Shown in pieces: positions 17,843 through 26,400 of a stretch of 64,000 nt of DNA. The notes beneath the pieces were generated by a model, which was given only the letters and a program-made list of their open reading frames with translations, was not told the origin of the DNA and did not search any database. Origin of the DNA: Paraburkholderia phenoliruptrix (lineage in GTDB: Bacteria > Pseudomonadota > Gammaproteobacteria > Burkholderiales > Burkholderiaceae); contig NZ_CADIKB010000021.1 in NCBI RefSeq assembly GCF_902859825.1, positions 1 through 64,000 of the forward strand, read 5' to 3'. Both the position numbers and the translations under genes were made by a program. Position 1 is the stretch's first letter. Each line of letters begins with the position of its first letter.

Positions 17843-18376
17843 TCATTGCCGGATCACGCCGCAAGCGAGCGCCGGACCAGCGCCGTGCTGCGGGTACGCG
17901 TAGGGATCGGTGGCGTCGTGATGCAGCAGCACAGCGCGCTGCAAGACGGAACGGATGCCGTCGAGCGAAACGTCCGGCGCAACGATAAAACCGGTGGCCA
18001 CGCCGTTCGCGTCTGCGTGAATGTTGCCGAGGTCGCCTTCCACGCGTGCGCCTGCTTTCAGGCGCTCGGCGGCGGGCGAGAACACCTGGCCGGCGCTCGA
18101 ACCGTCGGTGGCATTGCAGTCGCCGCGCTCGTGGACTTGCAGCGCGTGGTCGCTATTGGGCGGCAAGCCCGCCAGATTGTAGGAGACCTGCACTCCGTCC
18201 GAGCGCTCGATGAACGTCACGAGGCCGCGCGCCTGATTGCCCACAGTGGGCAGCAACTGCGCGTCGGCGCGCTTTTCCTGTGGTCTCAGGAAGGCGCTGC
18301 AGCCGCATAACAGCAGGCTGCTGGCAGTCAGGACGATGAACGCATGCACCGCCTGCCCGTCGATTCGTTTTCCCAT
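17843..18376 (-). CDS. Cu/Zn superoxide dismutase-like lipoprotein lacking several metal ligands
   Basis: A 177-residue protein with a lipoprotein signal peptide (lipobox LLCG-C near residue 25) and a SodC-type beta-barrel sequence. The family landmarks are shifted. The usual HxH copper pair reads QVH in ALQVHERGDC, so the first His is lost. The bridging-His motif AGGH is replaced by AGQV, and the zinc-site histidines are absent before GDLGN. The Cys pair (GDC and the C-terminal ACGV) and the late His in AVLLHH remain. It therefore keeps the fold and disulfide, but I infer that it cannot build a normal Cu/Zn site. It is probably an outer-membrane or periplasmic SOD-fold protein of other function; monocistronic. 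Confidence 0.75.
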   Translation of the reverse strand: MGKRIDGQAVHAFIVLTASSLLLCGCSAFLRPQEKRADAQLLPTVGNQARGLVTFIERSDGVQVSYNLAGLPPNSDHALQVHERGDCNATDGSSAGQVFSPAAERLKAGARVEGDLGNIHADANGVATGFIVAPDVSLDGIRSVLQRAVLLHHDATDPYAYPQHGAGPALACGVIRQ

Positions 18377-18528
18377 GCGATCCTCTTGCCGGCCTGGCGC
18401 CCGCCCCTGCGGCCGTCGAGCCGAACCTGTGAAGTCGACATGATACCGCGAGACCTGGCGGAATCAGACGCCGGCGACCGCGCCGGAGCACGGCCAGCCG
18501 GCCCGCGGCGCAGCATGCGCATGGCTCG

Positions 18529-19617
18529 TCAGGTGTTCTGCACGACGATGTTGGGAAACTTCGAGCTCATGTCGCGCGCCCGCTCGGCGATATGGACGGC
18601 CACCTTGCGCGCGATCGTGCGATAGATCTCCGCGATCCGCCCATGCGGATCGGCCACCACCGTCGGCCGGCCGGAGTCGGCCTGCTCGCGGATCGCAATG
18701 TCGAGCGGCAGGCTGCCGAGCACGTCGACGCCATATTCCTTGCCCATCCGCTCGCCGCCTCCCGCGCCGAAGATGTGCTCCTCGTGGCCGCAATTCGAGC
18801 AGATGTGCATGGCCATGTTTTCGACGATGCCGAGAATCGGAATGCCCACTTTCTCGAACATTTTCAGGCCCTTGCGCGCGTCGAGCAGCGCAATGTCCTG
18901 CGGCGTGGTGACGATCACGGCGCCCGTCACGGGCACGCGCTGCGAGAGCGTCAACTGGATGTCGCCGGTGCCCGGCGGCATATCGACGATCAGGTAGTCG
19001 AGATCGCGCCAGTTGGTCTGCCGCAGCAGCTGTTCGAGCGCCGAGGTGGCCATCGGGCCGCGCCACACCATCGGGTTGTCCTGCTCGATCAGAAAGCCGA
19101 TCGAGTTGGCCTGCAGACCGTGCCCCGTCATCGGATTCATGGTCTTTTCGTCCGGCGATTCCGGGCGCCCCTCGATGCCGAGCATCACGGGCAGCGAGGG
19201 CCCATAAATGTCCGCGTCGAGTATGCCGACCGACGCGCCCTCGCTCGCGAGCGCGAGCGCCAGATTGACCGCCGTCGTACTCTTGCCGACGCCGCCCTTG
19301 CCCGACGCCACGGCAACAATATTTTTAACGTTCGGCAAGAGTTTCACGCCGCGCTGCACGGTATGCGCGGCGATCTCCTGGGAGACCTCGACGCGCGTGT
19401 GTTGCACGCCAGGTACGGCCCGCAACGCGTCGTCGAACTGCTTGCGGATCGCTTCGAACTGACGCGTGGCCGGATAGCCTAGTACCACCGCGACGCTAAC
19501 CGTGTCACCCTCCACGGCGACGTTCTTCAGGTTCCTGGCCGCGGCATACGGCCGGCCAGTGTTAGGGTCAGTGACGGCTGCGAGCGCAGCGTCGACCAAT
19601 GCCCGATCGATACTCAT
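18529..19617 (-). CDS. apbC: Iron-sulfur cluster carrier protein ApbC (Mrp/NBP35 family)
   Basis: A 362-residue P-loop ATPase. An N-terminal DUF59/MIP18-like domain (about 1-85) is followed by the deviant Walker A SGKGGVGKST at 105-114, the family switch DADIYGPSLP, and the CxxC pair CSNC near residue 270 that bridges an Fe-S cluster between two subunits. It delivers Fe-S clusters to apo-proteins in the cytoplasm. The ATG at 19617 has GGAG five bases upstream and is preferred to the in-frame GTG at 19623. Confidence 0.95.
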   Translation of the reverse strand: MSIDRALVDAALAAVTDPNTGRPYAAARNLKNVAVEGDTVSVAVVLGYPATRQFEAIRKQFDDALRAVPGVQHTRVEVSQEIAAHTVQRGVKLLPNVKNIVAVASGKGGVGKSTTAVNLALALASEGASVGILDADIYGPSLPVMLGIEGRPESPDEKTMNPMTGHGLQANSIGFLIEQDNPMVWRGPMATSALEQLLRQTNWRDLDYLIVDMPPGTGDIQLTLSQRVPVTGAVIVTTPQDIALLDARKGLKMFEKVGIPILGIVENMAMHICSNCGHEEHIFGAGGGERMGKEYGVDVLGSLPLDIAIREQADSGRPTVVADPHGRIAEIYRTIARKVAVHIAERARDMSSKFPNIVVQNT

Positions 19618-20028
19618 TGACACTCCGAGGGGAACACTTGCGGCGCGGCGCGATCGAACTCTCGGCCACGCGCCGGAATTTGCAAGAAATTGTTAGGCAG
19701 CATTGCGAAAACCAGGCGTGCCGGGCACCCTTCGGGCAGGCGGACCGCCGTGGGGCCGCATCGCTGCGCGCCAGCCTTTATTGTAGTGGCTCGGGCGAAG
19801 CGGTGCCGGAAGACCCTTCTTCACTGTCGGACCGGGACTGAAGACGGACCGGCGCGTTTTTCGCCACAAGTTTTCGCTGGGGGTTTCCCGCGGCTGTTGC
19901 CGCGGATCAATCCCGGCGCGAGCAGTCAGCTGTGCTGCCGCAACGTTCGCCGCCAAGGCTTGACGTTGCGCAATGCTTTACCTGCGCGCTTCGTGCGCGT
20001 CATTCGCTTCACTCGAGAGGAATCAAAA
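19618..20028. other. Divergent regulatory region between apbC and the OmpA-like lipoprotein gene
   Basis: These 411 bases hold no credible gene. They serve as the 5' region for both genes, which read away from each other. A GC-rich hairpin (CCGCGG, seven-base loop, CCGCGG near 19889-19908) is visible; no clear promoter consensus could be assigned. Confidence 0.4.
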
Positions 20029-20682
20029 ATGAATGCAAAAATCATGACTCGCCTGGCCGTTTTCGCCGTTGCCGGCTCCGTGCTGGCAGGCTGCGCTTCG
20101 CAACAGGGTACTAACACGGCCGTCGGCACGGGCGTGGGCGCCGGCACCGGTGCGGCGCTGGGCGCAATCTTCGGCGGCGGCAAGGGCGCGGCAATCGGCG
20201 CCGGCGTCGGCGCTGCGGTGGGCGGCATTACCGGCTACAACTGGCAAGCGATTCACAACAAGCTGTCGGGCGCGACCAAGGGCACCGGCACGCAGATCAC
20301 CGAGCAGCCGGACGGCTCGCTCAAGCTCAACATTCCGAGCTCGGTCACCTTCGACACCAACAGCTACGCGATCAAGCCCTCCTTCGCGCCGGTGCTGGAT
20401 CAGCTGACGCAGACGCTGCAGCAGAATCCGGAAGTGATCGCACAAGTCGTCGGCCACACCGACAGCACGGGTCAGCCGGCTTACAACCAGACGCTGTCGG
20501 TCAATCGCGCGCAAAGCGTGGTGGGCTTCCTCGAGCAACGCGGCATCGCGCCGCAGCGCCTGTCGGCGCAGGGCATGGGCCAGAACCAGCCGATCGCCGA
20601 CAACAGCACGGAAGCCGGCCGCGCCGCCAACCGTCGCGTGGAAATCTACCTGCGCGCCACGGCGCAACACACGACGCAGTAA
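20029..20682 (+). CDS. OmpA-family outer-membrane lipoprotein
   Basis: A 217-residue lipoprotein. The signal peptide ends in the lipobox LAGC with Cys22 as the lipidated residue. A glycine-zipper segment (about 30-68, GVGAGTGAALGAIFGGGKGA-like) probably associates with membrane, and a C-terminal OmpA/Pal peptidoglycan-binding domain (about 100-217) carries VGHTDSTG and NRRVEIYL. It resembles YiaD-type lipoproteins tying the outer membrane to peptidoglycan. The frame is open upstream to 19690, but the ATG at 20029 behind GAGAGG gives a perfect lipoprotein start. It is a single-gene unit. Confidence 0.92.
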   Translation: MNAKIMTRLAVFAVAGSVLAGCASQQGTNTAVGTGVGAGTGAALGAIFGGGKGAAIGAGVGAAVGGITGYNWQAIHNKLSGATKGTGTQITEQPDGSLKLNIPSSVTFDTNSYAIKPSFAPVLDQLTQTLQQNPEVIAQVVGHTDSTGQPAYNQTLSVNRAQSVVGFLEQRGIAPQRLSAQGMGQNQPIADNSTEAGRAANRRVEIYLRATAQHTTQ

Positions 20683-20977
20683 GGACAGCGCGGAGAAAAG
20701 CGGCGGGCCGCGCGTGAAGCGCGCCGGGCCGCCGCGCGCTGACGGAGCGCCAGGCGGCGCCGGGTGCCTTGCGCCGGCTGCTGCCTGCGCGGTGGCCGCC
20801 AGCGGCGGTGTCAACGCCGGCGCGCCGGGTGACGCCAACGCCGTAAAACGTCCAGCGCAGAAAATCTCACCTGGGAACGAAAAAAATTTCGAACTCTCGC
20901 GGAAATCCGCTGTCTGTCTTTACGGTACGTGGCTGGCGAAGCCGCCGCGTCACCATTCTCCTCTTGTCGTTGTTGCT

Positions 20978-21004
20978 CCGGGGTTAATCGCCCCGGTTTT
21001 TTTT
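20978..21004 (+). terminator. Intrinsic terminator upstream of metG
   Basis: CCGGGG and CCCCGG pair around a seven-base loop (TTAATCG) and are followed by eight T residues. It lies almost 300 bases after the lipoprotein gene and 124 bases before metG. It may therefore end the lipoprotein transcript late, or end a small RNA transcribed from the gap. Confidence 0.7.
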
Positions 21005-21083
21005 GGGCGCTCGCTTTTCGCAACGGCAAGCGGCGCGACACCGGCGCGGGTCCGCGAGCCCGCGCCCGGCGGGCGTCCGCCCT

Positions 21084-21089
21084 GCTAGA
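21084..21089 (+). promoter_or_regulatory. Candidate -10 element of metG
   Basis: TAGAAT lies 38 bases before the metG start codon, downstream of the hairpin terminator, in GC-rich surroundings. No good -35 partner is visible at the right distance, so this is tentative. Confidence 0.35.
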
Positions 21090-21127
21090 ATCGACCTTTC
21101 GTCCCACCGCAGGCTCCCACCATCCTT

Positions 21128-23284
21128 ATGTCAGCACCCGCAACCGATCTCACCGCAGGCGCGCCGTCGGGCCGCCGCCAGATTCTCGTCACGTCGGCCC
21201 TTCCCTATGCGAATGGGCAAATTCATATCGGCCATCTGGTCGAATATATCCAGACGGACATCTGGGTCCGCGCGCTGCGAATGCACGGGCACGAGGTCTA
21301 TTACGTGGGCGCCGACGACACGCACGGCACGCCGGTCATGCTGCGCGCCGAAAAGGAAGGCGTGACGCCGAAGCAGCTGATCGACCGCGTCTGGCAGGAG
21401 CACAAGCGCGATTTCGACAGCTTCGGCATTTCGTTCGACAACTACTATTCCACCGACTCGGAAGAGAACCGCGTCCTCAGCGAGAACGTCTACCTCGCGC
21501 TGAAGGAAGCCGGGCTGATCGAGGCGCGCGACATCGAGCAGGCCTACGACCCGGTCAAGGAAATGTTCCTGCCGGACCGCTTCATCAAGGGCGAGTGCCC
21601 GAAATGCGGCGCGAAAGACCAGTACGGCGACAGCTGCGAAGTATGCGGATCGACTTATCAGCCGACCGAACTCGTCAATCCGTATTCGGTCGTGTCGGGC
21701 GCCACGCCGGTTCGCAAGACGTCGACGCACTACTTTTTCCGCCTCTCCGATCCCCGCTGCGAGAACTTCCTGCGCGCGTGGGTGGGCGGCCTCGCGCAGC
21801 CGGAAGCGACCAACAAGATGCGCGAGTGGCTCGGCGACGCGGGCGAAGCGAAGCTCGCCGACTGGGACATCTCGCGCGACGCGCCGTACTTCGGCTTTGA
21901 GATTCCGGGCGCGCCGGGCAAGTACTTCTACGTGTGGCTGGACGCGCCGGTCGGCTATTACGCGAGCTTCAGGAACCTCGCGCAAAAGCGCGGTCTCGAC
22001 TTCGACGCGTGGGTCCGCAAGGGCTCCACGGCCGAGCAGTATCACTTCATCGGCAAAGACATTCTGTATTTCCACACGCTGTTCTGGCCGGCCATGCTCG
22101 AATTTTCGGGCCATCGCACGCCGACCAACGTGTTCGCGCACGGCTTTCTGACGGTAGACGGCGCGAAGATGTCCAAGTCGCGCGGCACCTTCATTACGGC
22201 GCAGAGCGTGATCGACACCGGGCTGAATCCGGAATGGCTGCGCTACTACTTCGCGGCCAAGCTGAACAGCACGATGGAAGACCTCGACCTGAACCTCGAC
22301 GACTTCCAGGCGCGCGTGAACAGCGATCTGGTCGGCAAGTACGTGAATATCGCGAGCCGCGCCGCGGGTTTCCTGATCAAGCGCTTCGAAGGCCGCGTGC
22401 AGGACAGCGCGATGCAGCATCCGCTCCTCGCCACGCTGCGCGCCGCCATTCCGCACATCGCTGGGAACTACGAGGCACGCGAGTACAACCGCGCGCTGCG
22501 TCACACCATGGAACTGGCCGATGCGGTCAACGCTTACGTCGACACCGCCAAGCCGTGGGACCAGGCTAAAGATCCGGCCAACGCAGTCGCGCTGCATGAA
22601 ACCTGCAGCGTGAGCATCGAGGCATTCCGGCTGCTCTCGGTCGCGCTCAAACCCGTGCTGCCGAAGCTGGCGGAATCGGTCGAGGCATTCCTCGGCATCG
22701 AGCCGCTTCAATGGGCGGACGCGAATGTGCCGCTCAGCTCGGCGCGTCCCATCAACGCCTATAAGCATCTGATGACGCGTGTCGATCCGAAACAGATCGA
22801 GGCGCTGCTCGCGGCCAATCGGGAGTCGCTGCAAGCCACGCCGGAAACGGCCGCGCCTGCTGCCGACGCGAAGACGAAGTCGAAGGCCGCGAAAGCCGCA
22901 ACGACCGCAGCGAGCGCTGCGGCCGCGCATGATGAAACGCCCGGCGTCATCTCGATCGACGACTTCGCAAAGATCGATCTGCGCGTCGCGAAAATTGTCG
23001 ACTGCAAGGCGGTGGAAGGCTCGGACAAGCTGCTGCAACTCACGCTGGATGTCGGCGAGGAGAAAACGCGCAACGTGTTCTCGGGCATCAAGTCCGCCTA
23101 TCAGCCGGAGCAGCTGATCGGCAAGCTGACGGTGATGGTCGCGAATCTGGCGCCGCGCAAGATGAAGTTCGGCCTGTCCGAAGGCATGGTGCTGGCCGCG
23201 TCGGCGGCGGATGAAAAAGCCGACCCGGGGCTCTACGTGCTGGAGCCGCACAGCGGCGCGAAGCCGGGCATGCGCGTCAAGTAA
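21128..23284 (+). CDS. metG: Methionyl-tRNA synthetase
   Basis: A 718-residue class I synthetase of the long, dimeric form, charging tRNA-Met. HIGH is HIGH at 33-36 and KMSKS is at 347-351. A zinc knuckle with CPKCG and CEVCG lies around 155-180. After an Ala/Lys-rich linker (about 570-600) the C-terminal tRNA-binding EMAPII/Trbp111-like domain (about 610-718, DLRVAKIVDCK) is fused, as usual for this type. It is followed by an intrinsic terminator. Confidence 0.98.
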   Translation: MSAPATDLTAGAPSGRRQILVTSALPYANGQIHIGHLVEYIQTDIWVRALRMHGHEVYYVGADDTHGTPVMLRAEKEGVTPKQLIDRVWQEHKRDFDSFGISFDNYYSTDSEENRVLSENVYLALKEAGLIEARDIEQAYDPVKEMFLPDRFIKGECPKCGAKDQYGDSCEVCGSTYQPTELVNPYSVVSGATPVRKTSTHYFFRLSDPRCENFLRAWVGGLAQPEATNKMREWLGDAGEAKLADWDISRDAPYFGFEIPGAPGKYFYVWLDAPVGYYASFRNLAQKRGLDFDAWVRKGSTAEQYHFIGKDILYFHTLFWPAMLEFSGHRTPTNVFAHGFLTVDGAKMSKSRGTFITAQSVIDTGLNPEWLRYYFAAKLNSTMEDLDLNLDDFQARVNSDLVGKYVNIASRAAGFLIKRFEGRVQDSAMQHPLLATLRAAIPHIAGNYEAREYNRALRHTMELADAVNAYVDTAKPWDQAKDPANAVALHETCSVSIEAFRLLSVALKPVLPKLAESVEAFLGIEPLQWADANVPLSSARPINAYKHLMTRVDPKQIEALLAANRESLQATPETAAPAADAKTKSKAAKAATTAASAAAAHDETPGVISIDDFAKIDLRVAKIVDCKAVEGSDKLLQLTLDVGEEKTRNVFSGIKSAYQPEQLIGKLTVMVANLAPRKMKFGLSEGMVLAASAADEKADPGLYVLEPHSGAKPGMRVK

Positions 23285-23328
23285 CTCTTGGGAACGCGGC
23301 GGGAGCGCCCCGCTTCCCTTTGCAATAC

Positions 23329-23366
23329 AAAAAACGGCATGCCCCTGAAAAGGCGTGCCGTTTTTT
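23329..23366. terminator. Terminator between metG and tamB
   Basis: AAAACGGCATGCC pairs with GGCGTGCCGTTTT (one G-T pair) with flanking A and T runs on both sides. It lies between the convergent genes metG and tamB and can act on both strands. Confidence 0.85.
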
Positions 23367-23413
23367 CATCCACGCAACACGTCTCCGATACGTGACCGAT
23401 ACGTGACCACGCG

Positions 23414-26400
23414 TCACCACTTGATCCGGTCGTAACGGCGCGTGTAGAGCAGCGTGATGCCGTCGAACGTGCCGCCGTAAGCCGCGACGGACCAGTAGCG
23501 CGTCAGGTTGATGGTCGCCTTGATCGCATTGCTTGCCGACTGCAAGCCCTGTTCGTAGCCGATCACCAGCCATTCGTTGATCGCCTTCGACACCATCACC
23601 ACCTGCGGATCGGTCAGCCCGACCTCGCTGCGGCCAATCGAAAACTCGTCGAGACCGAACGTCTGCGCGATCCGCTTGCCGCTCGCGCTGCCGAGCAATG
23701 CGAGCGCCGTGGTCATCGTGCTCTGCTGGCCGAGGTTGTTGCCCTGATCCGTGCCGTGGCCGAACAGCAGCCACGAGAGCTTTTCGTTGTCCGGCACGTT
23801 CGGCTCCGAAACGAGCTTCGCGACGGGAAACTGAACCGTGCCCGTGACCTGCACGCCGGCTTCCACCTGCTGGTTGCGGCGCATCGCCAGAATGTTGATG
23901 CCCGGATTGGCCACCGGTCCGTTGAACGTAAAAAAGCCGTTCTCGATGTTGAGCTTGCGGCCAAACGCGGTGTAGGTGGAGCCCGGCGTCACGCGGACGT
24001 TGCCGACCGCGCGCAGCGGCAGATTCGGCGCGCTCATTGCCGTGATGGTGCCGGTCAGGCCGAGGTCGGCGCCCTGCCCGCGGAAGCGGAAGTTGTCGCC
24101 GAGACTGATGTCGATGTTCGCACGCGGCGCGAACGGACCCATCGGCTTGTTGCTGCCGGGCACCGGCTGCGGCCGCTCGCCGGCCACGGTACCGTCCGGA
24201 CGCACCACGACGACGTCGTCGCCCAGTTTGGGCGCCGACTGCTCCGGCATGTCGAAGAGCGCATGGTCGACGAGGAACTTGCCGTTGATCGCCAGGCCGC
24301 CCTGCGCGCCCGCGTTCGCGACCGTCGCGCTGCCCGTCAGCGACAGGTTGCGGTCCGGCGCGGCAAAAAGCTCGAGCTTGTCCGCGACGATGCTCGCCGT
24401 CAGATCCGGCTCCGCGCCGTCGAGCCGCACCCGGCCCGTGGCTCGCAAGGTGCCGCTCGCGCCGTGGAATTCGACCTGCTGGAAGTCCACGAGATTGTGC
24501 GACAGCGCGATGCGCACAATGCCTTCCTTCAGCTGCACGCCCTGATCGACAAGCGTGGCGGAGAGGTCGTCGCCGAGCAGCGAGCCGGTCAGATTGGGCT
24601 TCGCGACCGTGCCGCCGAGCGCGAGCTTGAGCGCGAGATGGCCGTCGAGCAGATAACTCGGGCCGAACAGCCCACCGGTGGTTTTCAGCGACGGCACATT
24701 GGCGCTCACATTGCCGGTGAGCGCGCTTTCCTCGTCGACGGTCAGGAAGCCCTCGCGCGCGACGAGTGTGGTGTGCGCGTCGGCGTCGATCACGCCGATG
24801 CGGCTCGCCTGCGCATGCAGCGTCGCGTTGAGCCGGTTGCCGCCGCTGAAGTCGGCGCGCGCGCCGATATCGGTAATGCCGAGCGACGCCAGCCCGCGGC
24901 CGATCTCGACCGTGACGTCGCCGCTGCGGCGCTTTATCTGGATATGCCCGCTCGCCGTGCTGCCGAGCGCGAAGTCCCAGTCGCCGTCGAAAATCAGATC
25001 GGTCTTGACGGCCGGTGGCGCGCCGGTGATTTCGCGCCGCAAATCCTGCAGACGCGCGAGCGAAATACCGGTCAGACTGCCCGCCGATTGCACCCGGCCG
25101 TGGTCGAACGCGAACGATTTCAGGCTCAGCACCGCGCCTTCGAGCATGAGCCGCGTCGCGCCGAGCGTCAGGCGGCGGGGCCCGGCGCTGACGGCGAGCG
25201 GAGACTCCAGGTTCAGGGCCGGCGTGCCGCGGTTTTGCAGACGCGTTACGGTGCCGTCCCAGTGCGTGCCGTCGCGCGCCTCGGTAAGCTTGCCGTTCGC
25301 CGCGAGCGTCAGATCGAGCGGGCGGTCCTGCAGCTTGCCGGTCGCGGCGGCTTCGAGCGAATGATTGGCGCGCGTGCCCGAAAGCCGCGCGGTCAGCGTG
25401 GCCAGATCCACGCCGCCCGCGCTCACGTTGCGCGCGTCGGTCGTGAAAACCAGCGCACCGTTCGCGCCGTCGCGCAATTCGGCGTGCCCCTCCGCATGGC
25501 CGATGCGGTTGCTGCTCAGCACGACGCTGTCGGCCTTGTAGTTCAGCACGACATTCGGATGATCGAACGAGCCGGTCAGATCGCCGTCGGCGGCAATGAG
25601 CCCGGCGAGGCCGAAGCCGAGGCGCTCGAGTGCCGGAGCGTCGATATGAAAGCGCAAGCGGTCGCCGCGCGCGCCGAAGCTGCCCGCGAGATCGACCTGG
25701 TTGCCCGCCACCGACAGGTTCGCGCGGCTCGGCAGAATGCGCGAACCCGCCAGTTGCACGGTGCCGCCGCCCGTCAGCGGCAGACCGTCATAGACGCTCG
25801 GGCCGAGCCGGAACTCGGCCTTGGTCGTGAAAGCCGGAGTGAGCATGCCGGTGGCGGACAGAGTGCCGTTGACCCTCGCCTCGATCTTGCGCACGGGCGG
25901 CGCCGTGCGTTTGGGCGCGGGTTTTTTGCGCTCCATGACCTCCGTCTTTACGACGGCCTTGCCGGTGTTCGCGACGGCCGCCGCCGCTTTGTCGGCCGGG
26001 GCCGCGCTTTTTGCACCAGCGGTGCTGCCCACTTGCGCCGCGGCTTCGGCGGCGAGCTTGCCTCTCGCCGCGTTCTCCGGCGCGGAAGGCCCGTCGACCG
26101 GCTTGCGCGACGGCATTTGCGACGTCAGCGTCAACGGGTCGAAGTCGGTCAGTTGCGCCTTCAGGTTGTAGCTCGAATTCGCGTCGTGCTTGAGCGCGCC
26201 CGAGAGCTCGATGCGGCCTTTGCCCGAGGTAATGCGCACGTCGTTGAAACTGAGCCGCGCGGGGTCCATGGTGAGCTTGCCTTGCGCGCGCAGCGCCGCC
26301 TTCGGGTCGGCAAGATCGAGCGTGACGCTTTGAATATCGTCGTTCAGACGGATGGCGATCGGCCCGGCAAGCTGCGTCGGGCGCACGGTCGCCTCGAGCG

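Larger units (their letters stand above)
20683..21127. other. Intergenic region between the OmpA-like lipoprotein gene and metG
   Basis: 445 bases without a credible gene. It contains an intrinsic-terminator-like hairpin at 20978-21004 and a promoter -10 candidate at 21084-21089. Short plus-strand open frames here are Pro/Ala/Arg-rich, as expected by chance in such GC-rich DNA. Confidence 0.5.

Noticed and set aside
20714..21088. Possible small protein between the OmpA-like gene and metG
   Set aside because: Pro/Ala/Gly-rich chance frame that runs through the intrinsic terminator.
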